Translations under genes and position numbers: made by a program | Notes under the pieces: generated by a model | What the model was told of the DNA's origin: nothing | Database searches by the model: none | The model's input: the letters and a program-made list of their open reading frames with translations, nothing else | DNA from: Aeolococcus sp050734155 | GTDB lineage: Bacteria; Chloroflexota; Dormibacteria; Aeolococcales; Aeolococcaceae | DNA: 64,000 bases | NCBI GenBank assembly: GCA_050734155.1 | Contig: JBOHUD010000025.1 | Span: 1 to 64,000 of the forward strand | Direction: 5' to 3' | Part shown: positions 1 to 8,853 of the stretch, in pieces | Layout of the letters: the number at the start of each line of letters is the position of its first letter | Numbering within the stretch: the first letter of the stretch is position 1

Positions 1-51
1 CTCGAGCCGGCCAGCGGCCCAGCGCCACCGCAGCCCACCGCGGCGCCGAAG

Positions 52-1548
52 ATGTGGTCGGGCCGGCTGGGGTCGCGAACGGCGCGCCGCATCGAGGAGT
101 ACACGACCAGCATCGCCGTCGACCGGCGCCTCTACGCCGAGGACATCGAGGGGTCGCTCGCTCACCTGCGCATGCTGCGCAGGGTTGGGCTGGTGACCGC
201 CGGCGACGCCCGCATCATCGACTCCGCGCTGCGCGACATCCGCCGCGAGTTCGACCGCAACCAGTTCGCGGTGGCCGCTGGTGACGAGGACATCCACTCC
301 GCCATCGAGCGCCGGCTCTTCGAGACGGCCGGCGACGTCGCCGGCCGTCTGCACACCGGACGCAGTCGCAACGAGCAGGTCGCCACCGACCTGCGCCTCT
401 ATGCCAAGCGTGCCAGCCGCGAGCTCATGCTCGCCATCGCCTCTCTCCAGGAGTCGCTGGCGCGCCGCGCCCAGCAGCACCGCAGCACCGTCATGCCCGG
501 CTACACCCATGGCCAGCGCGCCCAGGTGATCTCGCTGGCCCACCACCTGCTCGCCTACGTGGAGATGCTGCAGCGCGACGTCGGCCGCCTGGAGGATGCG
601 CACGATCGGTGTGACGTGCTCCCCCTCGGCAGCGGCGCGCTGGCGGGATCGACGCTGCCACTGAACCGCCGCATGGTTGCCGAGGAGCTGGGCTTTGCCA
701 GCATCAGCGCCAACAGTCTCGACGCGGTCGCCGACCGCGACTTCGCAGTCGAGCTGACCGCTGCCTGCGCGCTGATCATGGTGCACCTCTCACGTCTCGC
801 CGGGGAGGTGGTGCTCTGGACGTCGAGCGAGTTCGCCTTTGCCGAGCTGCCCGACTCCCAGGCCACGGGCTCGTCGCTGATGCCGCAGAAGAAGAACCCC
901 GACGTGCTCGAGCTGGTCCGGGGACGGACCTCGCGCACCATCGCCGAGCTCTGTGCGTTGCTCACCATGCTCAAGGGTCTGCCGCTCGCCTACAACCGCG
1001 ACCTGCAGGAGGACAAGGTGGCGCTCTTCGCGGCTGTCGACACCGCCATGGCGGCGACGGTGATGACCACCGACGTGGTCCGCGCGCTCCGATTCGACCG
1101 CCGCGCCATGCGCGCCGCGGCGTCCGACCCGGCCCTGCTCGCCACCGACGTGGCCGAGCACCTGGTTCTGCGGGGGATGCCCTTCCGTGCCGCCCACCAG
1201 CTGGTCGGTGCCGCGGTGCGCCAGACGGGCGACCAGGGGGGCACCCTGCGGGACATCAGCAGCGCGCGCTGGCACGAGCTGACCGACCTCGACGGCGACG
1301 AGATCGTCGAGCTGTTCGACGTCGACCAGGCGCTGCGGCGTCGCGAGATCCCCGGAGGACCGGGACCGCGCGCTGTGTCCCGCCAGCTGGTCAGGGCCGC
1401 GACCCTGGTGGCCAAGACGCGCCGCGTGGTCACCGTCCTGGCGCGCCAGCCGGCCGCCGCCAAGGAGGTGGGGGCGGCTGCCCGGCCCCCGCGCACCGGC
1501 GCTCGCGAGCAGGACCGCCGCGGCCGCGCAGGGAGGACCAGGGGCTGA
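52..1548 (+). CDS. argH: Argininosuccinate lyase
   Basis: Splits argininosuccinate into arginine and fumarate, the last step of arginine synthesis, as a cytoplasmic tetramer. The 498-aa product opens with MWSGRLG, close to the family's usual MW.GRF start. It has TGRSRNEQ (about 102-109), YTHGQRAQ (151-158, carrying the family histidine) and the signature loop GSSLMPQKKN (about 272-281). The family is usually near 460 aa; the extra length is an Ala/Arg-rich tail of about 35 residues. The reading frame stays open to base 1, so an upstream start cannot be excluded, but the conserved start residue favours ATG at 52. Other arg genes, if linked, lie outside the window. Confidence 0.96.
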   Translation: MWSGRLGSRTARRIEEYTTSIAVDRRLYAEDIEGSLAHLRMLRRVGLVTAGDARIIDSALRDIRREFDRNQFAVAAGDEDIHSAIERRLFETAGDVAGRLHTGRSRNEQVATDLRLYAKRASRELMLAIASLQESLARRAQQHRSTVMPGYTHGQRAQVISLAHHLLAYVEMLQRDVGRLEDAHDRCDVLPLGSGALAGSTLPLNRRMVAEELGFASISANSLDAVADRDFAVELTAACALIMVHLSRLAGEVVLWTSSEFAFAELPDSQATGSSLMPQKKNPDVLELVRGRTSRTIAELCALLTMLKGLPLAYNRDLQEDKVALFAAVDTAMAATVMTTDVVRALRFDRRAMRAAASDPALLATDVAEHLVLRGMPFRAAHQLVGAAVRQTGDQGGTLRDISSARWHELTDLDGDEIVELFDVDQALRRREIPGGPGPRAVSRQLVRAATLVAKTRRVVTVLARQPAAAKEVGAAARPPRTGAREQDRRGRAGRTRG

Positions 1549-1564
1549 TCGCTATCCTCGTCTG

Positions 1565-2329
1565 ATGGGCCGTCCCCTTCTCGTCGTCGGCGACGTCCAG
1601 GGTGACGTCGAGCGGCTCGAGGAGGCGCTCCAGCCCTACCCCGAGGACGACGTCGACACCGTCTTCCTCGGCGACTTCTTCCAGGGCGGCCGGCCCGGCC
1701 GGGGTGGCGGCGCGGCGGCGGCGCGGCTTGCCCGGGTGCGTCGCAACAGTCGCGCGGTGCTCGGCAACCACGACCTCTTCCTGCTCGCGGTGCTGGAGCG
1801 CCGCCGCGGCGTCGAGCCTCCGGAGCCGTGGCGGCTGCGCGAGCCCGCCGAGCTCGAGGCCCTGTGGCTGCACCGCCGGGGCGACTGGGCCGACCTCGAG
1901 GCGGTGGCCGCAGAGCCGGAGCTCGAGGCCTGGCTGCGGGGGCTTCCCTTCCTCATCCTCCTCGAGGACGCCACGCTCGTGCAGCACACCGACGACGACA
2001 TGTACGCCGACCTCGGCGACAGTGTCGACGCCGTCAACGCCACCGCCCGCGCATGGCTCGCGGAGCCGGGGGGCGTCTTCTCGGCGGTGCGCACCCTGTT
2101 CGGCCGCCGCGCTTTCGTCGAGAGCCGCCGTCTCGATCTCTACCTCGAGCACTTCGGCGCTCGCCGCCTGGTGCATGGTCACACCCCGCATTGGGAGGAC
2201 CGTCCCAGCGTCGGCCACGACGGCCGGCTCTGGGGATTCGACGGCCGCTTCTCACGCTACTGGTCGCGCGACGAGAGCGAGCTGTTCGGGCCCATCGGCG
2301 CCACCGTCGCACTGCTCCCGGACCGCTGA
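1565..2329 (+). CDS. Calcineurin-like metallophosphoesterase
   Basis: A 254-aa predicted phosphatase of the PPP/calcineurin fold. Metal-binding motifs appear in family order: GDVQGD (9-14), GDFFQGG (36-42), GNHD (67-70) and a late HGHTP (about 205). The order matches bacterial serine/threonine phosphatase or diadenosine tetraphosphatase (ApaH/PrpE)-like proteins, which hydrolyse phosphoesters with two metal ions. There is no signal peptide, so it is cytoplasmic. It lies 17 bases after argH on the same strand and 18 bases before the next gene and is probably co-transcribed. The substrate cannot be read from the sequence. Confidence 0.85.
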   Translation: MGRPLLVVGDVQGDVERLEEALQPYPEDDVDTVFLGDFFQGGRPGRGGGAAAARLARVRRNSRAVLGNHDLFLLAVLERRRGVEPPEPWRLREPAELEALWLHRRGDWADLEAVAAEPELEAWLRGLPFLILLEDATLVQHTDDDMYADLGDSVDAVNATARAWLAEPGGVFSAVRTLFGRRAFVESRRLDLYLEHFGARRLVHGHTPHWEDRPSVGHDGRLWGFDGRFSRYWSRDESELFGPIGATVALLPDR

Positions 2330-2347
2330 CCGCGACATGAGCGGGCT

Positions 2348-3784
2348 GTGACCACCGCGTACGACGCCGTCGTCGTGGGGGCGGGCCCCAACGGCCTGGC
2401 GGCGGCCATCGTGCTGGCCCGGCGGGGGCTGTCGGTGCACGTGATCGAGGCCGCCGACGAGGTCGGCGGCGCCTGTCGCACCGCGCAGCTGACCCTGCCG
2501 GGCTTCCACCACGACGTCGGCGCCTCGGTGCTGCCCTTCGGGGCGTCGTCGCGCTTCTTCCGAGACTTCCCGGCGAGCAGGTACGGCCTCGAGCTCGTCC
2601 ATTCCCCGGATCCGCTGGCGCATCCGCTGGATGGGCAGAGCGCCATCATGCTGGCGCGGTCGGTCGCCGCCACCGCGGCCGGGCTGGGCACCGATGAGCT
2701 GCGCTACCGGCGACTCTTCTCCGCGGCGACCCGCTGCGAGCAACCGCTGCTCGACCAGTTCCTGGGGCCGCCGCGCCTGCCCCGTCACCCGCTTCTCGTC
2801 GCCGCGTTCGGCGTGCCGGCGCTGCTGCCCGCCGCGCTGCTGGCGCGGACGGTGTTCGGAGACGGACGAGCACGTGCGCTCTTCGCCGGCCTGGCGGCGC
2901 ACTCGATGCTGTCGCTGCACAGCCCGGCCAGCTCCAGCATGGGATTGGTGATGGCCATGGTGGGGCACGCCGTCGGCTGGCCGGTGGCCCGGGGCGGCGC
3001 CGGCCGGGTCAGCGAGGCCCTCGCCGCCCATCTCCGCGACCTCGGGGCAACCATCGAGACCGGCCGGCGCATCTCCGCGCTGGAGGAGCTTCCCCCGGCG
3101 CGCGTCCGGCTGCTCGACCTGGTTCCCCGCGACATCGAGCGGATCTGTGCGGAGGCGCTGCCGCCGCGCTACCGCCGGAGCCTGCTGCGCTACCGCCACG
3201 GACCGGGGGTCTTCAAGCTGGACTGGGCCCTCGACGGCCCGATCCCCTGGTCGGACCCCAGTTGTGCGCGCGCCGCCACCGTCCACCTGGTGGGCTCCTT
3301 CGAGGAGGCCGTCACCTCCGAGGCGGCGGTCGCCGCCGGCCACCATGCGGAGCGGCCCTTCGTCATCCTCGTCCAGCCGTCGCTGTTCGACAGCCGGCGC
3401 GCTCCCAGGGGCAAGCACACCGCCTGGGCGTACTGCCACGTGCCCAACGGATCGCGGCGCGACATGACCGTGCAGATCGAGTCGCAGGTGGAGCGCTTCG
3501 CTCCCGGGTTTCGCGACCTGGTGATCGGGCGCCATGGGTTGGACACAGCGGACCTGGAGAGCTATGACGCCAATCTTGTCGGGGGTGACATCAACGCGGG
3601 CATGTTCAGCCTGGGTCAGATCTTCACGCGGCCGACCGCCCGGATGCCGCCGTACACCACGCCCAACCCCAGCGTGTTCATCTGCAGCGCCGCCACCCCG
3701 CCGGGCGGCGCTGTGCACGGGATGTGCGGGTGGTGGGCGGCGCGAGCGGCACTGCGCGCGCTCGATCGACGGTCCTCAGCCTGA
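2348..3784 (+). CDS. FAD-dependent oxidoreductase, phytoene desaturase/COG1233-like
   Basis: A 478-aa flavoprotein with an N-terminal Rossmann motif VVVGAGPNGLAAA (residues 8-20) and the following ERR-like stretch IEAADEVGGACRT typical of the phytoene desaturase/amine oxidase superfamily. The C-terminus GGAVHGMCGWWAA.AAL is the usual second FAD contact. It starts with GTG at 2348, shortly after the phosphoesterase. Relatives include carotenoid desaturases and uncharacterised NAD(P)/FAD oxidoreductases; no carotenoid genes are nearby, so a carotenoid role is not supported. It converges on the zinc-ribbon gene with a gap of only 3 bases. Confidence 0.85.
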   Translation: MTTAYDAVVVGAGPNGLAAAIVLARRGLSVHVIEAADEVGGACRTAQLTLPGFHHDVGASVLPFGASSRFFRDFPASRYGLELVHSPDPLAHPLDGQSAIMLARSVAATAAGLGTDELRYRRLFSAATRCEQPLLDQFLGPPRLPRHPLLVAAFGVPALLPAALLARTVFGDGRARALFAGLAAHSMLSLHSPASSSMGLVMAMVGHAVGWPVARGGAGRVSEALAAHLRDLGATIETGRRISALEELPPARVRLLDLVPRDIERICAEALPPRYRRSLLRYRHGPGVFKLDWALDGPIPWSDPSCARAATVHLVGSFEEAVTSEAAVAAGHHAERPFVILVQPSLFDSRRAPRGKHTAWAYCHVPNGSRRDMTVQIESQVERFAPGFRDLVIGRHGLDTADLESYDANLVGGDINAGMFSLGQIFTRPTARMPPYTTPNPSVFICSAATPPGGAVHGMCGWWAARAALRALDRRSSA

Positions 3785-3787
3785 TCG

Positions 3788-4147
3788 TCAGCCGCTGCTG
3801 TCGCGGTCGCCGTGCAATCGGGGCATGCCCTCCTCGGTCTCGAACCGTGTCTCGCAGGCCGGGCATTCGATGAGCAGCGCCATGGGGTCGTCCTCGGGAG
3901 GCAGCATGCGCATGCCGCACGCGGGACAGGTCAGCGTCACCGACCGCTCGTCGCCACGGCGATGCATCTCCACCGCGGCCGCCGCCACGTCGACGGCGAC
4001 GCTCTGGCAGACCGCGCACACATAGGTGGCCCGGCTGTCGTCATGGCCCGCATAGCGGCCGGCGCGGTCGACGAACATGGGCGCGTTGAGCGCCTCGAAG
4101 CGCCCCTCGGGACAGTTGTTGGGACACGCCAGCTGACCGGGTCGCAC
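3788..4147 (-). CDS. Small zinc-ribbon protein
   Basis: A 119-aa protein with four cysteine pairs: C8/C12 (CPNNC), C44/C47 (CAVC), C74/C77 (CPAC) and C95/C98 (CPAC). That is enough for two treble-clef or zinc-ribbon knuckles. It has no other recognisable domain and no membrane segment. The GTG start at 4147 is the first usable one in frame. It is convergent with the oxidoreductase and downstream of the disrupted cyclic-nucleotide-binding gene. A nucleic-acid-binding or structural role is possible but not shown. Function unknown. Confidence 0.7.
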   Translation of the reverse strand: MRPGQLACPNNCPEGRFEALNAPMFVDRAGRYAGHDDSRATYVCAVCQSVAVDVAAAAVEMHRRGDERSVTLTCPACGMRMLPPEDDPMALLIECPACETRFETEEGMPRLHGDRDSSG

Positions 4148-4182
4148 GGGCTCATGGTCGCAGGCGGGACCGCAGCGGAGCG

Positions 4183-4630
4183 CTACGCGGAGCCGGTGCC
4201 GGCCTCGGAGCGATCCAGCAGAGCCTGCATGCGTGCCACCGGCGGCTGCTGTCCGGCACCGACGTAGGCGGTGACCACCAGCGACAGCAGCATCGCCTTG
4301 AGCGCGCCATAGATCGCCACCGGGTGGCTCTCGCGCAACAGACCGGCCAGCGCGATGCCGTCGATGGCCCCGCCGATCGCCTCAGCGAGGTCCCGCGGGG
4401 GCCGTCGGCGAGCACCGCCGCCGTGCCGGCCACGATGATGAAGAAGTCGCTGCCCCGGAACCCCTCGAGGACGATCCGCCGCCCGCTGGGGAAGCGCACC
4501 TCGTCGAACTGAGCCAGGGTTGCTGGCGACGTCGTCGCGGCCCAGCTCCTCGAAGAGCGGGGCGTCGCCAAGGACCGATGCCAGGTCGGCGTGGGCGGCG
4601 GCGCAACCGAGCCCAGGGGTCGCGATGCGC
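4183..4630 (-). pseudogene. Cyclic-nucleotide-binding-like protein, frame-disrupted
   Basis: The coding signal moves between two frames. The N-terminal part (LASVLGDAPLFEELGRDDVA) is in one frame. The conserved core follows one base out of frame: QFDEVRFPSGRRIVLEGF and then DFFIIVAGTAAVLADG, which is the cAMP-binding fold pattern. The last 70 residues (from DLAEAIGGAIDG to the TAG at 4183) return to the first frame. One extra base near 4518-4522 and one missing C in a C-run near 4398-4403 explain both shifts, so they compensate each other. No helix-turn-helix is visible. No clear start codon is found; coding signal begins near 4630, just after degV stops. This is either a decayed gene or a gene carrying two sequencing indels. 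Confidence 0.6.
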
Positions 4631-4648
4631 CAGGTTCGCGCCGCCCGG

Positions 4649-5491
4649 CTACCTGTGAAAGGCCACCCCGATGGCTCCGGGGCCGCCGTGGCAGCCGATG
4701 ACCGGACCCACGTCGATGAGCTCGGCGGGCTCGCCGGCGGCCTCCCCAACCCGGCGGGCCACCTCCATGCCGGCCTCGGGCTGGTCGGCGTGGGCGACCA
4801 TCGCCCGGGCACGGCCGCCCCACTCGGCTGCGGAGCGCGCCACCTCCTCGACCAGCCGGTCCAGCGCCCGGGGGAAGGTGCGCACCCGGTCGAGGGGCTC
4901 GACTGTGCCCTCGCGCACCTCCAGGATGGGCTTGATGTTGAGGACCGACCCGAGCAGGGCCCGGCCCCCGCCGATCCGGCCACCCCGCCGCAGGTATTCC
5001 AGGCTCTCGACTGTGAACACCAGGCGCATCGTCGCCGTCACCTCGCCGACCACCCTCTCGAGCGCGGCGGCGTCGGCGCCCCCTCTGGCGGCGCTGAGCA
5101 CGGCGTTGACCACCAGGCGGTGCCCGGGCCCGACCGTGCGGGTGTCGAGGACGCGAACGTCGAGGCCCGGCAGCGCCTCACGTGCCTGGGAGGCGCTGCT
5201 GTGGGTGCCGCTCATCGCCGCCGCGATGGTGGTGCAGACGATGGCGCCGCCGTCGGCGCCCAGGCGGGCGAACGCCGCTTCGAACTCCGCCGGGGTCGGC
5301 TGCGAGGTGCGCGGCACCACCGCCGAGCTGCGCATCCGCGCGTACAGCGTGGCCGCGTCGATGTCCCTGCCGTCGGCGAACACCTCGTCGCCGATGATCA
5401 CCTTGAGCGGGACGATGGTCAGGCCCCTCGCTGCGGCCTCGTCCGCCGGGAGGTCGCAGGTGCTGTCGGCGACCAGGTGCACCGGGCTCAT
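4649..5491 (-). CDS. degV: DegV family fatty-acid-binding protein
   Basis: A 280-aa protein of the DegV/FakB family, whose members bind a single fatty acid and in Firmicutes present it to the FakA kinase. The start MSPVHLVADSTCDLP is typical. Family landmarks include TSQPTPAEF, the IAAAMSGTHSSA segment that lines the lipid pocket, and VLDTRTVGPGHRLVV. The ATG at 5491 is chosen because the conserved strand begins right after it, although the frame stays open further upstream. No FakA-like kinase is in the window. It lies 29 bases downstream of the ROK kinase on the same strand. Confidence 0.9.
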   Translation of the reverse strand: MSPVHLVADSTCDLPADEAAARGLTIVPLKVIIGDEVFADGRDIDAATLYARMRSSAVVPRTSQPTPAEFEAAFARLGADGGAIVCTTIAAAMSGTHSSASQAREALPGLDVRVLDTRTVGPGHRLVVNAVLSAARGGADAAALERVVGEVTATMRLVFTVESLEYLRRGGRIGGGRALLGSVLNIKPILEVREGTVEPLDRVRTFPRALDRLVEEVARSAAEWGGRARAMVAHADQPEAGMEVARRVGEAAGEPAELIDVGPVIGCHGGPGAIGVAFHR

Positions 5492-5520
5492 CGGCCAAGG
5501 GTAGCCAGTGCGGCCCCCAC

Positions 5521-6384
5521 CTAGGACGAGGCCGCGCGCCCCTGTCCGGCGGCTCGCAGGACCAGCCATGCGCCCGCCAGGTTGCGCTCCTCCCCGAGCT
5601 CGGCGAGCCGGATCTCCGGGGCCGGTTGCAGCTTGAGGTGGCGGGTCACGGTGGCCGCGATGGCCGGCTCGAGGCGAGCCCAGCGGGCATCGGCGACGCC
5701 GCCGCCGAAGACTATCCGATCGCAGTCGAGCAGGGCCACGGCGTTGACCGCAGCCAGCCCCAGCCAGGTGCCCACCTCGTCCCACACCGCCTGGTCCTCG
5801 ATCTCCGCCGCGGGGCGGCCGAACCGCCGGGCGATGGCCCGGCCGCTGGCCAGGGCCTCGAGGCAGCCCTGCCCACCACACTCGCAGGCGGGTCCGCCGG
5901 CAACCTGCGGCCAGAGCACCTGGTGGCCGCCCTCGGTGTCCCCCCGGGTGATCATCAGCTGTCCGCCGCGCACGATCCCGCTGCCGATGCCGGTCGACAC
6001 CGTGTAGTAGACGAGCAGCCCGGCGCCGCGTCCCGCCCCCAGGGTGGCCTCGGCGAGGGCCGCGCAGTTGGCGTCGTTCTCGACCACCACCGGACAGCCG
6101 AAGTGATCGCCGAGAGGGGAGGCGAGGTCGAGACGGTGCCACTCCACCGACATTCCGGGAGGGTTGACGAGCTCGCCGGTGCGCCGGTCGAAGGGGCCCG
6201 GGACGGACAGGGCGATGGCCTCGAGCCGCCGGCCCTGGCCCACCTCGGCGAGCATCTCCAGGAGCGTGCTCACCACGTCCCCGCCCCGCGGGGTCGGCCG
6301 CCGCAGCGTCGGACCGAGCCGGCCGTCGGGGCCCGCAGCGGCGGCGAGCAGCTTGGTTCCCCCGACGTCGAGAAGTCCGATCAC
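5521..6384 (-). CDS. ROK family sugar kinase (glucokinase-like)
   Basis: A 287-aa ROK kinase. It has the phosphate-binding start LLDVGGTK (4-11), the catalytic-Asp segment VENDANCAA (101-109, Asp104) and the ROK zinc site: His154 followed by CECGGQGC (167-174). Members phosphorylate glucose, N-acetylglucosamine or N-acetylmannosamine with ATP. Glucokinase is the most general guess, but specificity is not readable. Lacking a DNA-binding domain, it is a kinase and not a ROK repressor. It starts with GTG at 6384, 45 bases from the divergent coaX start, and probably forms a transcript with degV. Confidence 0.88.
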   Translation of the reverse strand: MIGLLDVGGTKLLAAAAGPDGRLGPTLRRPTPRGGDVVSTLLEMLAEVGQGRRLEAIALSVPGPFDRRTGELVNPPGMSVEWHRLDLASPLGDHFGCPVVVENDANCAALAEATLGAGRGAGLLVYYTVSTGIGSGIVRGGQLMITRGDTEGGHQVLWPQVAGGPACECGGQGCLEALASGRAIARRFGRPAAEIEDQAVWDEVGTWLGLAAVNAVALLDCDRIVFGGGVADARWARLEPAIAATVTRHLKLQPAPEIRLAELGEERNLAGAWLVLRAAGQGRAASS

Positions 6385-6429
6385 TGGTGCGCCACGGTAC
6401 CAAGGAGGCGGTTCCTACAATGCCGCGAC

Positions 6430-7197
6430 ATGCTTCTCGCAGTCGATGTCGGGAACACCAACATCGTCGTCGGGGTGTTCGACTCGGACCGGCTGGTCGC
6501 CGATTTCCGTCTCCACACCAACGAGCGGTCCACCGGCGACGAGCTCGGCCTCACCGCCACCGAGCTGCTCCGCCGCCGCGGCATCGAGATCGCGGCCATC
6601 GACGCGGTGGCGGTGGCCAACGTCGTGCCCCCGCTGGCGCGGTCGGTCGAGGAGATGTCGCGCGTGTACTTCGGCTGCGCGCCGCTGGTGGTGGGACCGG
6701 GGATTCGCACCGGGGTCAGCATCAGGTACGAGGACCCCCGCCTGGTCGGCGCCGATCGCATCGCCAACGCCCTGGCCGGCCGCCACCTCTACGGTGTCCC
6801 CGCCATCCTGCTCGACTTCGGAACGGCCACCACCTTCGACGCGGTCTCCGCGGCGGGCGAGTACCTGGGGGGCGCCATGGCGCCCGGGATCCTGATCAGC
6901 CTGGACGCGCTGGTCAGCCGCGCCTCCAAGCTCAACCGCGTCGAGCTGGCCGCCCCCGGCTCGGTGATCGGCCGCAGCCCGGCCGCCTCGATGCAGGCGG
7001 GGTTCGTGTTCGGCTATGTCGGCCTGGTCCAGGGCATCGTCGCGCGCATGCGCGCGGAGATCGGCGGGAAAGCCCGGGTGATCGCCACCGGCGGCCTGGC
7101 CGAGCTCTTCGCCCCGCTGATCCCCGAGATCGAGGCCGTCGATCCCCATCTCACCCTGGTCGGCCTCCGCCTCATCCACGAGCTGAACGCGGAGTAG
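6430..7197 (+). CDS. coaX: Type III pantothenate kinase
   Basis: A 255-aa enzyme for the first step of coenzyme A synthesis, phosphorylating pantothenate. The N-terminus MLLAVDVGNTNIVVGVF is the ASKHA phosphate-1 motif. GADRIAN and LLDFGTATTFD are the family's substrate and ATP motifs, and the C-terminal ATGGLAELFAPLIP is also standard. The ATG at 6430 starts the conserved strand. Upstream in-frame codons run across the promoter region between coaX and the ROK kinase and are not credible. It is followed by dusB 71 bases downstream, a gene order common in several high-GC groups. Confidence 0.96.
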   Translation: MLLAVDVGNTNIVVGVFDSDRLVADFRLHTNERSTGDELGLTATELLRRRGIEIAAIDAVAVANVVPPLARSVEEMSRVYFGCAPLVVGPGIRTGVSIRYEDPRLVGADRIANALAGRHLYGVPAILLDFGTATTFDAVSAAGEYLGGAMAPGILISLDALVSRASKLNRVELAAPGSVIGRSPAASMQAGFVFGYVGLVQGIVARMRAEIGGKARVIATGGLAELFAPLIPEIEAVDPHLTLVGLRLIHELNAE

Positions 7198-7268
7198 GGC
7201 CAGCCGCGCGGGCATCCGCCGGCCCTGACGTCGTCCCCGGTGCGACCCGCTCGTAAGATCAGGCGGCC

Positions 7269-8309
7269 ATGATCGCCGCCCCCAGGACCAGGCCCGCGCT
7301 GCGGATCGGATCGCTCGAGCTGAGCTCGGCGGTGATGATCGCCCCCATGGTGGGGATCACCGACGCCCCCTGCCGGGAGCTGGCCCTCGAGCTCGGGGCG
7401 GGGCTGGTGTCCACGGAGATGATCGCCTCCGAGGCGGTGGTGCGCAGCCTCGACGCCAGCCTCCACCTGCTCGACTTCCCCGCCGGGGTGGGCCCGGTCG
7501 GCGCCCAGCTGGTCGGTCGCGACCCGGTGGTCATGGCCGAGGCCGCCCAGGTCTGCGTCGCCCGCGGGGCGGTCACCGTCGACGTCAACCTCGGCTGCCC
7601 GGTCAGGAAGGTGGTGGGACGGGGGAGCGGCGCCGCCCTGGCGCGCGACGTGCCCGCCACCGCCGCCGTCCTCGAGGCCATGGTGGACGCCGTCGCGGTG
7701 CCGGTCACGGCCAAGATGCGGCTGGGCTGGGACGCCCAGAGCATCAACGCTCCCGAGCTCGCCAGGGCGCTGGCCGGCGTCGGCGTCAGTGCCATCACAG
7801 TGCACGGGCGCACCCGCTGCCAGGGCTACGCCGGCGACGCCGACTGGCAGGAGATCGCCCGTGTCAAGGAGGCGGTCGACATCCCGGTCATCGGCAGCGG
7901 TGACGTGGAGGACGTGCGCCTCATCGACCGCCGCATCCGCGCCGGGGTCGTCGACGGGGTGGTCGTGGCCCGCGGCATGCTCGGCAATTTCTGGTTGATC
8001 CGCCAGGCATCGCACCTGCTCGCCACCGGCGAGGTGCTCGACGACCTCGACTTCGCCGCCCGCATGGCGCTCTGCCGCCGCCATCTCGACATGCTCATCG
8101 CCCACCACGGGGCCCAGCGGGCGCTGCGCATCGGGCGCAAGTACGTGGCGTGGACCATCAAGGGCTGCAACGGCGCCGCCCGCCTGCGCGCCATGGTCCA
8201 GGAGCTGGACAGCCTCGACATGCTCGAAAGCATCTTCGCCCTGGCGCTGGCTGCCGGCCTCGGCCCCCAGGGCTGGTTCCATCCCGTCTTCACCAGCGGC
8301 GACGGGTGA
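7269..8309 (+). CDS. dusB: tRNA-dihydrouridine synthase
   Basis: A 346-aa FMN-dependent enzyme that reduces uridines in the tRNA D-loop. It has the family start APMVGITDAPCRELA, the catalytic-cysteine motif NLGCP (Cys110) followed by K/R-rich VRKVVGRGSGAAL, and the FMN phosphate site VIGSGDVED. The C-terminal helical domain (IGRKYVAWTIKG onwards) matches the DusB type. The ATG at 7269 fits. The stop overlaps the GTG of the next small gene (GTGA), implying translational coupling. Whether the subtype is DusB or a general Dus is a judgement from overall length and C-terminus. Confidence 0.93.
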   Translation: MIAAPRTRPALRIGSLELSSAVMIAPMVGITDAPCRELALELGAGLVSTEMIASEAVVRSLDASLHLLDFPAGVGPVGAQLVGRDPVVMAEAAQVCVARGAVTVDVNLGCPVRKVVGRGSGAALARDVPATAAVLEAMVDAVAVPVTAKMRLGWDAQSINAPELARALAGVGVSAITVHGRTRCQGYAGDADWQEIARVKEAVDIPVIGSGDVEDVRLIDRRIRAGVVDGVVVARGMLGNFWLIRQASHLLATGEVLDDLDFAARMALCRRHLDMLIAHHGAQRALRIGRKYVAWTIKGCNGAARLRAMVQELDSLDMLESIFALALAAGLGPQGWFHPVFTSGDG

Positions 8310-8602
8310 GCGACTCACGCCTTGGCGAGCCGCTGGAGCTGCCCTGGTGGACGATCCCGCTCGGCCTCCCGCCGGTCGGCGTGGCCATCGCCGGGGTCAT
8401 CGTCGCCGCCCCTCTCTGGGCCCACCTCCTCGCCGTGGCCTCATCCCTGACGGTGCTGGCGGCGCTCGCCGCCATCGCCACCCGGGTGGCCAGTCGCAGC
8501 ATGCAGAGCGTCTGGATCAGCGCCGCCTACGCGGTCTGGGTCTTCGCCGTGATCACCTGGGTGGTCACCGCGGTCACCACCCCACCCTGCACCTGCGGGT
8601 GA
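8306..8602 (+). CDS. Small membrane protein of unknown function
   Basis: A 98-aa product read from a GTG that overlaps the dusB stop by 4 bases. Two or three hydrophobic segments are visible: about residues 15-33 (WTIPLGLPPVGVAIAGVIVA), 36-55 and 68-88. The protein therefore probably sits in the cytoplasmic membrane. It ends PPCTCG. No family is recognised. The overlap and matching codon use make it a real gene and not a chance frame. Its conserved partner would be dusB, but no functional link is evident. Confidence 0.6.
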   Translation: MSDSRLGEPLELPWWTIPLGLPPVGVAIAGVIVAAPLWAHLLAVASSLTVLAALAAIATRVASRSMQSVWISAAYAVWVFAVITWVVTAVTTPPCTCG

Positions 8603-8660
8603 GACCAAAAGCATCACCACAGAACCGCGCCGTCCTGGGGTGGGTGAGGGTCGAATTCAT

Positions 8661-8703
8661 TTCTACCTCATGAGGGGCGAGGATCTGCCTCGCCCCTGTA
8701 GAA
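8661..8703. terminator. Bipartite hairpin, likely terminator
   Basis: An inner perfect 9-bp stem AGGGGCGAG / CTCGCCCCT (8673-8681 with 8689-8697) has loop GATCTGC. An outer 6-bp stem TTCTAC / GTAGAA (8661-8666 with 8698-8703) closes around it with an asymmetric CTCATG bulge. It sits 59 bases after the small membrane gene. No long U-run follows, so it may be an intrinsic terminator of the GC-rich type or a structured RNA. Confidence 0.5.
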
Positions 8704-8847
8704 AGAGAGGGCGCCCCTGGCGTACCAGAGACGCCCCGAGAGGGGGGGCTGTATGAGTCGACGTGACCTCCGTGATGATAGCCCGACTGTCACAACCGGT
8801 CAACGAGCGTAGACGATTCGTCACATCCGTCACAGGCGGGCCTCCCC

Positions 8848-8853
8848 TATACT
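8848..8853 (+). promoter_or_regulatory. Candidate -10 box of greA
   Basis: TATACT matches five of six bases of the vegetative -10 consensus and lies 60 bases before the greA ATG. No good -35 hexamer is seen at 16-18 bases upstream. The same TATACT also precedes tRNA-Ser(GCU) at 59858 and, on the minus strand, the vapB gene, which supports it as this organism's -10 word. Confidence 0.4.

Noticed and set aside
2252..3718. Long minus-strand open frame opposite the FAD oxidoreductase
   Set aside because: A GC-driven shadow; Arg/Gly/Ala-rich with no family motif, while the plus strand has a clear FAD enzyme. The same holds for the other long antisense frames across the window.
4149..4182. Extension of the zinc-ribbon gene upstream
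   Set aside because: No in-frame start codon with better placement; the ATG at 4155 is in another frame.
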